64,000 bases of DNA, from positions 37,622-101,621 of the forward strand of contig NZ_NXIA01000007.1 of NCBI RefSeq assembly GCF_002412165.1. Reading direction: 5' to 3'. Position 1 is the stretch's first letter. Every line of letters starts with the position of its first letter. A program made the translations under genes and the position numbers. The notes under the pieces are model-generated. The model searched no databases and was not told the DNA's origin. It saw nothing but the letters and a program-made list of their open reading frames with translations. This stretch comes from Curtobacterium sp. 'Ferrero' (GTDB lineage Bacteria > Actinomycetota > Actinomycetes > Actinomycetales > Microbacteriaceae). Positions 54,418 to 62,259 of this stretch are shown here, in pieces.

Positions 54418-55383
54418 TCAGGCCTTGACGGAACCGGCCGCGAGGCCGGACTGCCAGGAGCGCTGGAGGAAGAGGAACGCGACCACGATCGGGATGATCG
54501 TGAGGAGCGATCCGGTGACGACGAGGTTGTAGATCGGGTGCGCGGAGACACCCTGCGCCTGCGCACTCCACTGGTTCAGGCCGACCGTGAGCGGGTAGAG
54601 CTTCGGGTCGCTGAGCATGATGAGGGGCAGGAAGTAGTTGTTCCACGTGGCGACGACGGCGAACAGCAGGACCGTGACGACGCCGGGGGCGAGCAGCCGC
54701 AGGGCGATCGTGAAGAAGATCCGGAACTCGCCGGCGCCGTCCATGCGGGCCGCCTCGATGACCTCCGTCGGGACCGCGTCGATGGCGTAGGTCCAGATGA
54801 GGTACATCCCGAACGGGCTGATGAGCGACGGCAGGATGATCGCCCACGGGGTGTTCGTCAGCCCGACCGCCGAGAACAGCAGGAAGGTCGGGACGGCCAG
54901 CGCGGTGCCGGGGATGGCGATCGCGCCGAGGACGACGGCGAACACGGCACGCCGGCCGGGGAAGCGGAACTTCGCCATGCCGTAGCCGGCGACGGTCGCG
55001 AGGAGCGTCGCCCCACCGGCGCCGACGACGACGTACAGGACGGTGTTGCCGAGCCACTGCAGGTAGATGCCGTTGTCGTACGTCAGCGTCTCGCCGATGT
55101 TCTGGAACAGCGAGAAGCCGTTGCCGAACCACAGTCCGAAGGTGCTGAGGAGCTGGTCCTGCGTCTTCGTCGCGTTGACGACGAGGTAGAACAGCGGCAG
55201 CAGCGAGTAGACGGTGATGACGATCATCACCACGAGCAGGAGCGGTGACTTGCGGGCGCGCGGACCGCGGCCCTGACGGGCGCTCGGACGGGAGGCCCGG
55301 GTGCGGCCCGCCCCGCCGCCGCGGCGGGTGGTCACCGCCTCGGTCACGGTGGCGGCCGGGGTCTGGGTGTCGACGGCGCTCAT
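54418..55383 (-). CDS. Sugar ABC importer permease 2 (CUT1, MalG-like) of the GH35 operon
   Basis: The 321-residue product has a long basic, low-complexity N-tail (about 45 residues, RRGGGAGRTRASRPSARQGRG). Six helices follow, with the EAA loop VIEAARMDGAGEFRIFFTIALRLLAPG and the end LQRSWQSGLAAGSVKA. The RASRPS part of the tail is encoded by the GGACGGGAGGC core. ATG 55383 overlaps the upstream permease stop by four bases. Confidence 0.88.
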   Translation of the reverse strand: MSAVDTQTPAATVTEAVTTRRGGGAGRTRASRPSARQGRGPRARKSPLLLVVMIVITVYSLLPLFYLVVNATKTQDQLLSTFGLWFGNGFSLFQNIGETLTYDNGIYLQWLGNTVLYVVVGAGGATLLATVAGYGMAKFRFPGRRAVFAVVLGAIAIPGTALAVPTFLLFSAVGLTNTPWAIILPSLISPFGMYLIWTYAIDAVPTEVIEAARMDGAGEFRIFFTIALRLLAPGVVTVLLFAVVATWNNYFLPLIMLSDPKLYPLTVGLNQWSAQAQGVSAHPIYNLVVTGSLLTIIPIVVAFLFLQRSWQSGLAAGSVKA

Positions 55384-56315
55384 CGGTTCTCCGCTCGGGT
55401 CCCGCGCACCTGGACGACGTAGGCGATCACGGCGGTGATGACGCCCATGACGATCGCGACGGTGGCGGAGTAGTTGAACTGCTGGCCGCTGAAGGACAGC
55501 GAGTAGGCGTACATGTTCGGGGTGAAGGACGTGCCGATGACGTTCGGTGCGAGCGTCTTGAGCAGGTTCGGCTCGTTGAAGAGCTGGAAGCTGCCGATGA
55601 TCGAGAAGATCGTCGCGATGACGATCGAGCCGCGGAGCGCCGGGATCTTGATCGACCACACGGTGCGCAGCGGGCCGGCGCCGTCGATCTCGGCGGCCTC
55701 GTACAGCTCGGTCGGGACCACACGCAGGGCCGCGTAGAAGATCAGCATGTTGTAGCCGACGAACTCCCACGTGACGATGTTGCCGATCGAGGCGAGCACC
55801 CAGTCGGGGCTGAACGGCTGGAGCAGGTCGATGCCGAGGGCGTTGTTGATCGACCCGGTGAGACCGAACTGGTTGCCGTAGATGAAGCCCCAGATGAGCG
55901 CGGCGACGACACCGGGGACGGCGTACGGCAGGAAGATCGCGATGCGGAAGAACGACGAGGCCCAGAGACGGGCGGAGTCGAGGGCGAGCGCGGCGATGAG
56001 CGCCACCACGAGCATGATCGGCACCTGCACGACGAGGAACAGCGCGACGCGGCCGAACCCGGTCCAGAACTTGGCGTCCTGCAGGAGCTGGGCGTAGTTG
56101 GCGAACCAGACGAACTGGTTGCCGCCGATGAGCTGGTCGCGGAACAGGCTGAGCCAGAGCGCGTAGCCGATCGGCACGATGAGCATCGCCGTGAGGACGA
56201 CGACGAAGGGGCCGACGAACATCCAGCCGGTCCAGCGGCCGCGCTGCTTGGTGCGGCGCCGTGGCGGCGTCGCCGGAGCCGCGGCTCCGGGTGCGCGCGC
56301 TTCGAGCGTGGTCAT
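55380..56315 (-). CDS. Sugar ABC importer permease 1 (CUT1, MalF-like) of the GH35 operon
   Basis: The 311-residue protein has six helices, starting GWMFVGPFVVVLTAMLIVPIGYALWLSLF, and the EAA loop LYEAAEIDGAGPLRTVWSIKIPALRGS. It is the first gene of the operon, with AAGGGAG before the ATG and a promoter/operator region between it and the divergent LacI gene. No ATPase gene is present in the operon. Confidence 0.9.
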   Translation of the reverse strand: MTTLEARAPGAAAPATPPRRRTKQRGRWTGWMFVGPFVVVLTAMLIVPIGYALWLSLFRDQLIGGNQFVWFANYAQLLQDAKFWTGFGRVALFLVVQVPIMLVVALIAALALDSARLWASSFFRIAIFLPYAVPGVVAALIWGFIYGNQFGLTGSINNALGIDLLQPFSPDWVLASIGNIVTWEFVGYNMLIFYAALRVVPTELYEAAEIDGAGPLRTVWSIKIPALRGSIVIATIFSIIGSFQLFNEPNLLKTLAPNVIGTSFTPNMYAYSLSFSGQQFNYSATVAIVMGVITAVIAYVVQVRGTRAENR

Positions 56316-56394
56316 GTGACTCCCTTGTCGTCCTGCTTCCGGGTGCGTCGGTGCCGCCGCTCACCACCGCGGCGACCGTCTTCGGTCACTGCCG

Positions 56395-56444
56395 TGTTGA
56401 CGTCAACATCGAACGACGCGACGATAGCATGGCAACGTCAACAT
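56395..56444. promoter_or_regulatory. Two LacI operators and minus-strand promoter of the GH35 operon
   Basis: TGTTGACGTCAACA (56395-56408) is a perfect 14-base palindrome; a degenerate copy, TGGCAACGTCAACA, lies at 56430-56443. A TATCGT -10 box on the minus strand (56426-56421) sits between them, so repressor could bridge the promoter. TAGCGT at 56449-56454 is a possible -10 for the divergent regulator. Confidence 0.75.
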
Positions 56445-56506
56445 GCGCTAGCGTCAGCGGAGTCGGGCTCGATCACGATCCGATGACGAGCGTCGAGGGA
56501 GGGCCC

Positions 56507-57541
56507 GTGAGCACGGAACTGAGCGGGGTGCGCCGTGCTCCGTCCCTGGCGGCGGTCGCTGAGGCCGCCGGCGTGTCGATGCAGACCGTGTCCCGGGTGG
56601 CGCGCGGCTTCGACAACGTCTCCCCGCACACCCGCGACCGGGTGCAGCGGGTCATGGACGAGCTCGGGTACCGCCCGAACCGCGCCGCACGGGCACTGCG
56701 CTCGGGTCGCTTCCGGACGATCGGCGTGATCATGTTCACGCTCGCGTCCTTCGGCAACATGCGCACGCTCGAGGCCATCGCCGACGCCGCCGGGGCCGCC
56801 GACTTCACGATCACCCTGCTGCCGATGGCGTCCCGGACCGAGGAGGGCGTCCGGTCGGCGTTCTCGCGGCTGCACGAGCAGGCGGTCGACGGGGTCGTCA
56901 TCATCATCGAGTCGCACATCATCGACACCGCCGAGGTCGTCCTGCCCGACGGCGTCCCGATGGTCGTGATCGACTCCACCGGCACCACGCAGCACCCCGC
57001 GATCGACACCGACCAGGCCGACGGCGCCCGCCAGGCCACGCAACACCTGCTCGACCTGGGACACGAGACGGTGTGGCACGTCGCCGGACCGGTCTCGTCC
57101 TACTCGGCCGCACGGCGGCTCGCGGCGTGGCAGGACACCCTCGAACGCGCCGGCCGGGAGGTCCCACCGGTGTTCCACGGCGGGTGGACGACCTCCCACG
57201 GCTACGAGGCCGGGCTCGCGATCGCCGCTCGGCCGGACATCACCGCCGTGTTCGCCGCCAACGACCAGACCGCGCTCGGGGTCCTCCGCGCGGCGCACGA
57301 GTCCGGGCGGGAGGTGCCCGCGTCGCTCAGCGTGGTCGGCTTCGACGACTCCCCCGAGTCCGACTCGTTCTGGCCGCCGCTCACGACCGTGCACCAGTCC
57401 TTCGACGAGGTCGGCCGGCGCGCGGTCCGGAACCTCCTCGGACAGATCGAGGGCCACCCGGAGCCGGCGTCGACCGTCGCCGACCTCGTCCCGACGCGAC
57501 TCGTCGTCCGGGCGAGCACGGCCGCACCGCCCGCCGGCTGA
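56507..57541 (+). CDS. LacI-family repressor of the GH35 operon
   Basis: The 344-residue product has HTH PSLAAVAEAAGVSMQTVSRVARGFDNVSPHTRDRVQRVMDELGYRPNRAARALRSGR and the sugar-binding core GVIMFTLASFGNMRTLEAIADAA, IDTDQADGARQATQHLLDLGHETVWHVAGP, and LSVVGFDDSPESDSFWPPLTTVHQ. GTG 56507 is chosen, with GGGAGG upstream; ATG 56483 in the same frame is an alternative. It is divergent from the importer/GH35 operon. Confidence 0.88.
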   Translation: MSTELSGVRRAPSLAAVAEAAGVSMQTVSRVARGFDNVSPHTRDRVQRVMDELGYRPNRAARALRSGRFRTIGVIMFTLASFGNMRTLEAIADAAGAADFTITLLPMASRTEEGVRSAFSRLHEQAVDGVVIIIESHIIDTAEVVLPDGVPMVVIDSTGTTQHPAIDTDQADGARQATQHLLDLGHETVWHVAGPVSSYSAARRLAAWQDTLERAGREVPPVFHGGWTTSHGYEAGLAIAARPDITAVFAANDQTALGVLRAAHESGREVPASLSVVGFDDSPESDSFWPPLTTVHQSFDEVGRRAVRNLLGQIEGHPEPASTVADLVPTRLVVRASTAAPPAG

Positions 57542-57703
57542 CGAGCATCCGCCCCGGCTGCCAGGCGTCTCACCGCCCTGCGCGCCGCCCGCGCCCGCCG
57601 GTCGGCCGGACGCTTCCCTCCCGAGGACGAACGGGACCGTCCCCGGGACGGAGTTCCCGCCGCGGGGCACCACGGCGGTCGCCGGCCGTGCCACGATCAC
57701 GGA

Positions 57704-58141
57704 GTGCGCACCTCGCAGACGATCACCCTCGCCGCCCTCGTGGTGACCTCGGGGATCCTCGGTGCGCTCGCGTTCGGACACGGCGACGTCGCCCCGCCCG
57801 CCCGGGACGCCTCGCCGGTCGCGGTCACGAGGACCTACCTCGACGCCGCGGAGTGGCACGACTGCGACCTCACGGCACGCCTCACGACGTCGCACACCAC
57901 CGCCTGGTGCGGCGGCCTCCGCGGGTGGGCCGAGGGCGAGCCCACGCTCACCGGGTACGGCCACGTCGCCCGTCACGCCGTGCGCGAGGGGCCGCCGACC
58001 ACCTCCCGGAACGAGGAGTGCGTCGCGACGACGATCGCGCAGCGGGGGCTCGTCGGCCCGGACCGGGGCACCCTGCCGTGGGAGTGGTGCTGGGTCCGGA
58101 CGCCCGACGGCTGGCGACTCCGGGACCAGGGGCAGGGATGA
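57704..58141 (+). CDS. Small secreted protein, first of a tandem pair
   Basis: The 145-residue product has a hydrophobic N-terminal segment (TITLAALVVTSGILGALAFG) that may be a signal or anchor, then a domain with VTRTYLDAAEWHDCDLTARL, AWCGGLRGWAEGEPTLTGYGHVA, EECVATTIAQR and WCWVRTPDGWRLRDQGQG. Four cysteines (in HDC, WCG, ECV and WCW) are conserved in the downstream paralogue. The WxWCWVRTxDGWRLRD end resembles the last strands of small NTF2-like accessory domains; the function is unknown. The start is GTG 57704. Confidence 0.65.
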   Translation: MRTSQTITLAALVVTSGILGALAFGHGDVAPPARDASPVAVTRTYLDAAEWHDCDLTARLTTSHTTAWCGGLRGWAEGEPTLTGYGHVARHAVREGPPTTSRNEECVATTIAQRGLVGPDRGTLPWEWCWVRTPDGWRLRDQGQG

Positions 58142-58166
58142 TGACCACGACGGATCGGGAGCACGG

Positions 58167-58664
58167 ATGATGACGACGACCGGACCGGCGCCGCGACGGC
58201 TGCGCACGCGGTGGCGGATCGTGCTCGCCGCGGCGGCCGTCGTGGCCGTCGGCACCGCGGTCGTCATCCACTCGGCCGCGGTCGACGCCGCCGCCCACGC
58301 CCGTGCCGCTGCCGAGGCACCCCCGCGGGACGCGTCGGCACGGCAGGTGACGCTCGCCTACCTCGGGGCAGCGGTCCGGCACGACTGCGCGCTGATGGAC
58401 TACCTGCAGGCGGACGGGAAGACGGACTGGTGCCCGCGGGCGCCGACGGCGTGGAGCGACGGCGAACCGGAGCTGCGCGCCTACCGGGACGTCGGAGCCG
58501 GCGAGGCGTTCCCGGCCGGGCAGGGCACCCCGGCGGAGACCTGCGTGTCCTCGATGATCACGCAGCGGTGGATGAACGGCGACGACCCGGGCACGATCGA
58601 CTGGTCGTGGTGCTGGGTCCGGACCACGGACGGCTGGCGCCTCCGGGACGAGGGGCAGGGATGA
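58167..58664 (+). CDS. Small secreted protein, second of a tandem pair
   Basis: The 165-residue product has an N-terminal basic stretch and hydrophobic helix (IVLAAAAVVAVGTAVVIHSAAV), then the same domain as its upstream neighbour: VTLAYLGAAVRHDCALMDYL, DWCPRAPTAWSDGEPELRAYRDVG, ETCVSSMITQR and WSWCWVRTTDGWRLRDEGQG. The four cysteines align. The DNA at both 3' ends is nearly identical, so the pair arose by tandem duplication. Only 25 bases separate them. No family recognised. Confidence 0.65.
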   Translation: MMTTTGPAPRRLRTRWRIVLAAAAVVAVGTAVVIHSAAVDAAAHARAAAEAPPRDASARQVTLAYLGAAVRHDCALMDYLQADGKTDWCPRAPTAWSDGEPELRAYRDVGAGEAFPAGQGTPAETCVSSMITQRWMNGDDPGTIDWSWCWVRTTDGWRLRDEGQG

Positions 58665-58686
58665 CGTCGCCGATCGTCCGTACGGG

Positions 58687-59790
58687 TCAGTGGAGCCGCA
58701 GCGACGTCACCATCGGGCACGCGAACGGGTCCCGCGCCGCGAGGCCGACCCGGTTGAGGTACGCCACGACGATGCCGTACGACCGCAGCAAGGTCGTCTC
58801 GGTGTAGGGCACGCCGAGCTCGCGGCAGTGCGCCTGGACGAGCGGCTTCGCCCGACGGAGGTTCGGTCGCGCCATGCTCGGGAACAGGTGGTGCTCGGCC
58901 TGGTGGTTCAGTCCGCCGAGCAGGTGGTCCACCCACCGTCCTCCGACGATGTTCCGGGACGTGCGGACCTGGCGCGAGAAGAAGTCGATGCGGGCTCCCT
59001 CGGCGATCACCGGCATGCCCTTGTGGTTCGGAGCGAACGACGCGCCCATCATCACGCCGAAGACCGCGACCTGCACCCCGACGAACGCGAAGCCGATACC
59101 GACCGGCAGGAATGCGAACACCGCCCAGAAGTACAGCCCGAAGCGGACCAGCAGCAGCACCCCTTCGACCGCACGGCCCCGCGCGGTGCCCTTGACGTGC
59201 TCGCCCGTGACGACGGCACGGATCGAGAGCCAGTGCAGGTTGACCCCTTCCATCGTGAGCAGCGGGAAGAACGCCCAGCCCTGCACGCGGGTCAACAGCC
59301 GGAGCAGTCCGCGGCGCTTCGCGGCGTCCTCCTCGACGAACGACACCGTGTCCTGCGCGATGTCCGGGTCCTTGCCGATGGTGTTCGGGTTGCCGTGGTG
59401 CCGCGTGTGCTTGTTCATCCACCACGAGTACGACATGCCGACGAGGAACACCCCGACGAACCGACCGGCGTGGTCGTTCCACCGGTTGGAGGCGAAGATC
59501 TGCCGGTGCGCCGCTTCGTGCGACAGGAACGCGAACTGCGTGAAGACCACGCCGAGGACCCCGGCGGGGATGAGCGCGAACCAGCTGTGCCCGATGACGG
59601 CGGTCGCGGCGAAGGCGACGACGCCGACGGCGACGAGGACCGAGAAGACGGTCCAGTAGAAGCCGGTGCGACGGCGGAGCAGTCCCGCGTCCTTGACCTG
59701 CTGGAGGAGGTCCTTGTAGCTGGAGGTGCCGGACCGGACCGTGGCCGGACGTGGTGCGGTGGGGCGGTACAGGGTGGACGACGTGGCCAT
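58687..59790 (-). CDS. Membrane fatty acid desaturase
   Basis: The 367-residue protein has the three histidine boxes of front-end/acyl-lipid desaturases: HEAAH (91-95), HTRHH (128-132) and HQAEHH (296-301), with hydrophobic segments between them. Together they hold the di-iron centre. The SYSWWMNKHTRHHGNPN and GGLNHQAEHHLFPSMARPNLRRA motifs match actinobacterial linoleoyl-CoA/DesA3-like desaturases that add a double bond to acyl chains. The position of the double bond is unknown. The start is ATG 59790; sequence further upstream looks non-coding. It is likely important for membrane fluidity. Confidence 0.87.
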   Translation of the reverse strand: MATSSTLYRPTAPRPATVRSGTSSYKDLLQQVKDAGLLRRRTGFYWTVFSVLVAVGVVAFAATAVIGHSWFALIPAGVLGVVFTQFAFLSHEAAHRQIFASNRWNDHAGRFVGVFLVGMSYSWWMNKHTRHHGNPNTIGKDPDIAQDTVSFVEEDAAKRRGLLRLLTRVQGWAFFPLLTMEGVNLHWLSIRAVVTGEHVKGTARGRAVEGVLLLVRFGLYFWAVFAFLPVGIGFAFVGVQVAVFGVMMGASFAPNHKGMPVIAEGARIDFFSRQVRTSRNIVGGRWVDHLLGGLNHQAEHHLFPSMARPNLRRAKPLVQAHCRELGVPYTETTLLRSYGIVVAYLNRVGLAARDPFACPMVTSLRLH

Positions 59791-60011
59791 GGCGTGGGCG
59801 CTTCCGTCAGGGACAGCCCTTCGGCCGAACGATGTGTTGCCGCGTACGCGGTCCGGACAACTGTACGCACCGCACCCGTGCGCCACCCGGGAACGGCGCG
59901 TACTGTCCAGGACGAGCCGGTTCCGCTGTACCGGCTCCGGATGGGCGTCGCCCCCCTCTGTCCGGAACACTCGTCCCGCGCGTGCTCACCCCACCATCCG
60001 CAGCACGGATC

Positions 60012-60308
60012 ATGAAGCACATCGTCTACGGACTCACCGCCGTCCTGACCACGGACGAGGCCGCGGACGCCGTCCTCGACTACGCCGCGGCCCTCGCGCA
60101 CGCCGGCCTCAGCGACGTCGTCGCGGTGCCGACCGTCGACCCGTTCGGCACGCAGACCACCACCTCGTTCCTGCTCGCCCCGGCGCTCGGCGTCCTCGTC
60201 GAGGACGCCCCCGACGATCCGCTCGGTCCGGACACCGAGTCCTTCGTCGCCGAGATCAGCTGGCGAGCACAGGCGGTGCGGTCCGCTCCCCCGGACGCCG
60301 CGCACTGA
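60012..60308 (+). CDS. Small protein of unknown function
   Basis: The 98-residue product, MKHIVYGLTAVLTTDEAADAVLDYAAALAHAGLSDVVAVPTVDPFGTQTTTSFLLAPALGVLVEDAPDDPLGPDTESFVAEISWRAQAVRSAPPDAAH, is soluble and acidic, with an alternating helix/strand pattern in the first half. I recognise no family. It is divergent from the desaturase and convergent with the TmrB-like gene. The 221-base region upstream shows no clear ribosome site. Confidence 0.5.
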   Translation: MKHIVYGLTAVLTTDEAADAVLDYAAALAHAGLSDVVAVPTVDPFGTQTTTSFLLAPALGVLVEDAPDDPLGPDTESFVAEISWRAQAVRSAPPDAAH

Positions 60309-60393
60309 CCGGCGGACGCGTCGGACCGACGGGAGCCACAGCCCGCGCCGGCCACCGCCCCGGCTTCGTCCGCCACGGCCGTCCCGTCCGCCG

Positions 60394-60918
60394 TCAGCCG
60401 CCGAGCACGGACGCCGCGATCCGGTCCGCCACCTCCGCGGCCGGTGCGGACGTCGTGTCGACGACCTCGGCCTCGGCATGCAGCCAGCCCGCGGCAGCCT
60501 CGGCGTACCGGTCGACGTACGCGAGCCGGAAGGTCGACGGTCCGACGACCTCATCGTGCAGGATGCGGTGGCGGAGCGTCTCCGGGTCGGTGTGCAGCAC
60601 GAAGTGACGGACCGGGGCTCCGTGCTCGGCGAGGCCGGCGGCGATCTCGCGCCAGTACGCCTCGACGAGCACCGTCATCGGCATGACGAGCGTGCCTCCG
60701 GCGTACTCGAGCACCCGCCGCGCGGTCTCGACGACGAGGGGCCGCCACGGGTCCCAGTCCTGGAAGTTGCCCGTCCACCCCAGGGACGGCGACACGTCCA
60801 TCAGGGTCTCCCCGACCTTCTCGGCGTCCAGGACGCGCGAGCCCGGAAGGCGCTCCTGGACCAGTCGGGCGGTGGTCGTCTTGCCCACCCCGTGCGTGCC
60901 GTTCAACCAGACGATCAT
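60394..60918 (-). CDS. TmrB-like P-loop ATP-binding protein
   Basis: The 174-residue product begins MIVWLNGTHGVGKTTTARLVQERLPGSRVLDAEKVGETL, with Walker A GTHGVGKTT near residues 7-15. It continues DFQDW-like FQDWDPWRPLVVETARRVLEYAGGTLVMPMTVL and HFVLHTDPETLRHRIL, the pattern of Bacillus TmrB, which gives tunicamycin resistance. Only similarity in architecture can be claimed; the actual substrate is unknown. A TAGCGT box six bases before the ATG implies a leaderless mRNA. Confidence 0.75.
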   Translation of the reverse strand: MIVWLNGTHGVGKTTTARLVQERLPGSRVLDAEKVGETLMDVSPSLGWTGNFQDWDPWRPLVVETARRVLEYAGGTLVMPMTVLVEAYWREIAAGLAEHGAPVRHFVLHTDPETLRHRILHDEVVGPSTFRLAYVDRYAEAAAGWLHAEAEVVDTTSAPAAEVADRIAASVLGG

Positions 60919-60924
60919 GCCGGA

Positions 60925-60930
60925 ACGCTA
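60925..60930 (-). promoter_or_regulatory. Leaderless -10 box for the TmrB-like gene
   Basis: TAGCGT on the minus strand ends six bases before the ATG at 60918, with no room for a ribosome-binding site. It has the same sequence and spacing as the box at 3910-3915. Confidence 0.45.
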
Positions 60931-60941
60931 CCGGTGGACGC

Positions 60942-60987
60942 ACGGACGGGAGGCACGCTGCGGTTGGGCACCGTGCCTCCCGTCCGT
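60942..60987 (-). terminator. Hairpin terminator after the GH16 gene
   Basis: Arms 60942-60957 and 60972-60987 (ACGGACGGGAGGCACG and its complement) form a perfect 16-base stem with a 14-base loop. It lies 50 bases past the GH16 stop and just upstream of the TmrB-like gene's promoter, insulating the two. Confidence 0.75.
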
Positions 60988-61036
60988 CAGGTGGCTGTGT
61001 CGGTCGCGCGACGATCGGCGTCCGCGACCGGGTGGA

Positions 61037-61987
61037 TCACTCCGTCGTCGACACCCAGTCGATGAGGAGGTTGCCGTCGGCACCCCAGTTGCCGGTCTGG
61101 AACATGAAGCGGTGCGGCGTCGTCGGGACGTCGTGGGTGATGGTCGCGAGGACCTTGCCGTCGACGCTGTACGTCACCGACTTCCCCGGGTCCCAGTCGA
61201 CCGTGTACGTGTGCCAGTCGCGCCACGAGACCCCGGTCGGGACCTGGACGCGCTCGGCCTCTTGCCCGGGGGTCATCGAGTGGTGGAACGCCATCGGTTC
61301 CGACTCGAAGTTGCCCTCGGGGAAGTCGATCTCCCCGTCGGACCACTTGTCGGACGTCGGCCACAGCATGAACGCCGCGCCGTTGCCGTCACCGCCGGTG
61401 GCCTTCGCGCGGACCGAGAACGACCCGCCGACGTGGCCCCACGCGCCGTCCTTCGTGCCGAAGGTGCCGGCCGTGCCCGCACCGCCGAGCGCGACGTCCA
61501 TGACGCCGTCGTGGACGGTGACGGTCTTGCTCGGGTCGTAGATGCCGGAGGTGCCGTCCGGGTACGGCTGCCACGCCTGCTGGTACAGCGAAGCGACCTG
61601 GCCGAGCGCGGCCGAGGCGTCGAAGTCCTCGACGAACGACGCCGCCGGAGGGGTGGCCCCGCTCGGGTCGGACGCGACCTGGTCGGCCTCGGCGCTCGGT
61701 GTGGCCGTCGCCGTCGGGGTGGACTCCTCGCTCGGGGTCACCTCGATCGGGGCGCCGCTCGGTGTGGCCTCGGCGGTGGGGGTCGCCTCGTCCGACGGCG
61801 TGTCGGTCGGGTCGTCCGTGGGCGTGTCCGTCGGCGTGTCCGTCGGGTCCGGCGAGGCGGTCGGCGTGGGCGTCGGGTGCCAGTGGTGGTGCCATCCCCA
61901 CCAGGGTGCGGCGGAGGCGGCGGTCGGGATGCCGATCAGCAGGGCCGCGGCGGTCGAGGCCGCGACGACCATGCGCCGGCGGTTCAC
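61037..61987 (-). CDS. Secreted glycoside hydrolase family 16 enzyme with acidic Pro/Thr linker
   Basis: The 316-residue protein has a Sec signal (NRRRMVVAASTAAALLIGIPTAASA, cleavage near residue 26), a linker of Pro/Thr/Asp/Glu/Ser (about 38-108), and a GH16 jelly-roll. The catalytic ExDxxE motif is Glu219, Asp221 and Glu224 in WSDGEIDFPEG. GH16 enzymes of this kind cut beta-1,3- or mixed-linkage glucans; licheninase or laminarinase are both possible. GTG 61987, with GGGAG upstream, is preferred because an earlier start would disrupt the signal peptide. It probably acts outside the cell. Confidence 0.82.
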   Translation of the reverse strand: MNRRRMVVAASTAAALLIGIPTAASAAPWWGWHHHWHPTPTPTASPDPTDTPTDTPTDDPTDTPSDEATPTAEATPSGAPIEVTPSEESTPTATATPSAEADQVASDPSGATPPAASFVEDFDASAALGQVASLYQQAWQPYPDGTSGIYDPSKTVTVHDGVMDVALGGAGTAGTFGTKDGAWGHVGGSFSVRAKATGGDGNGAAFMLWPTSDKWSDGEIDFPEGNFESEPMAFHHSMTPGQEAERVQVPTGVSWRDWHTYTVDWDPGKSVTYSVDGKVLATITHDVPTTPHRFMFQTGNWGADGNLLIDWVSTTE

Positions 61988-62259
61988 CGGGTGCTCCCAT
62001 CGTCGATGGGCATGGATGTGTGTTCGTGCGCGCGGGTGCGCGTCGTGGAGACAGAGATGTCGAGCTCCTCGGAGGTGTCGGGTTCGCAGGGCGCAGGACG
62101 CTTGGTGCAGGGGACGTCCGAACGGTCGTGGGGCAGCGTTCGGTGATGCGTCCCCGGACATTGTGCACCATGTGTGCCCCGTTCGGGGGGTCTTGATGAC
62201 CCCTCACGGACGGGTGCGTCTTCCGGCTGGTGTCCCGAGCAGTCCTCCGGGCGCCCTGT

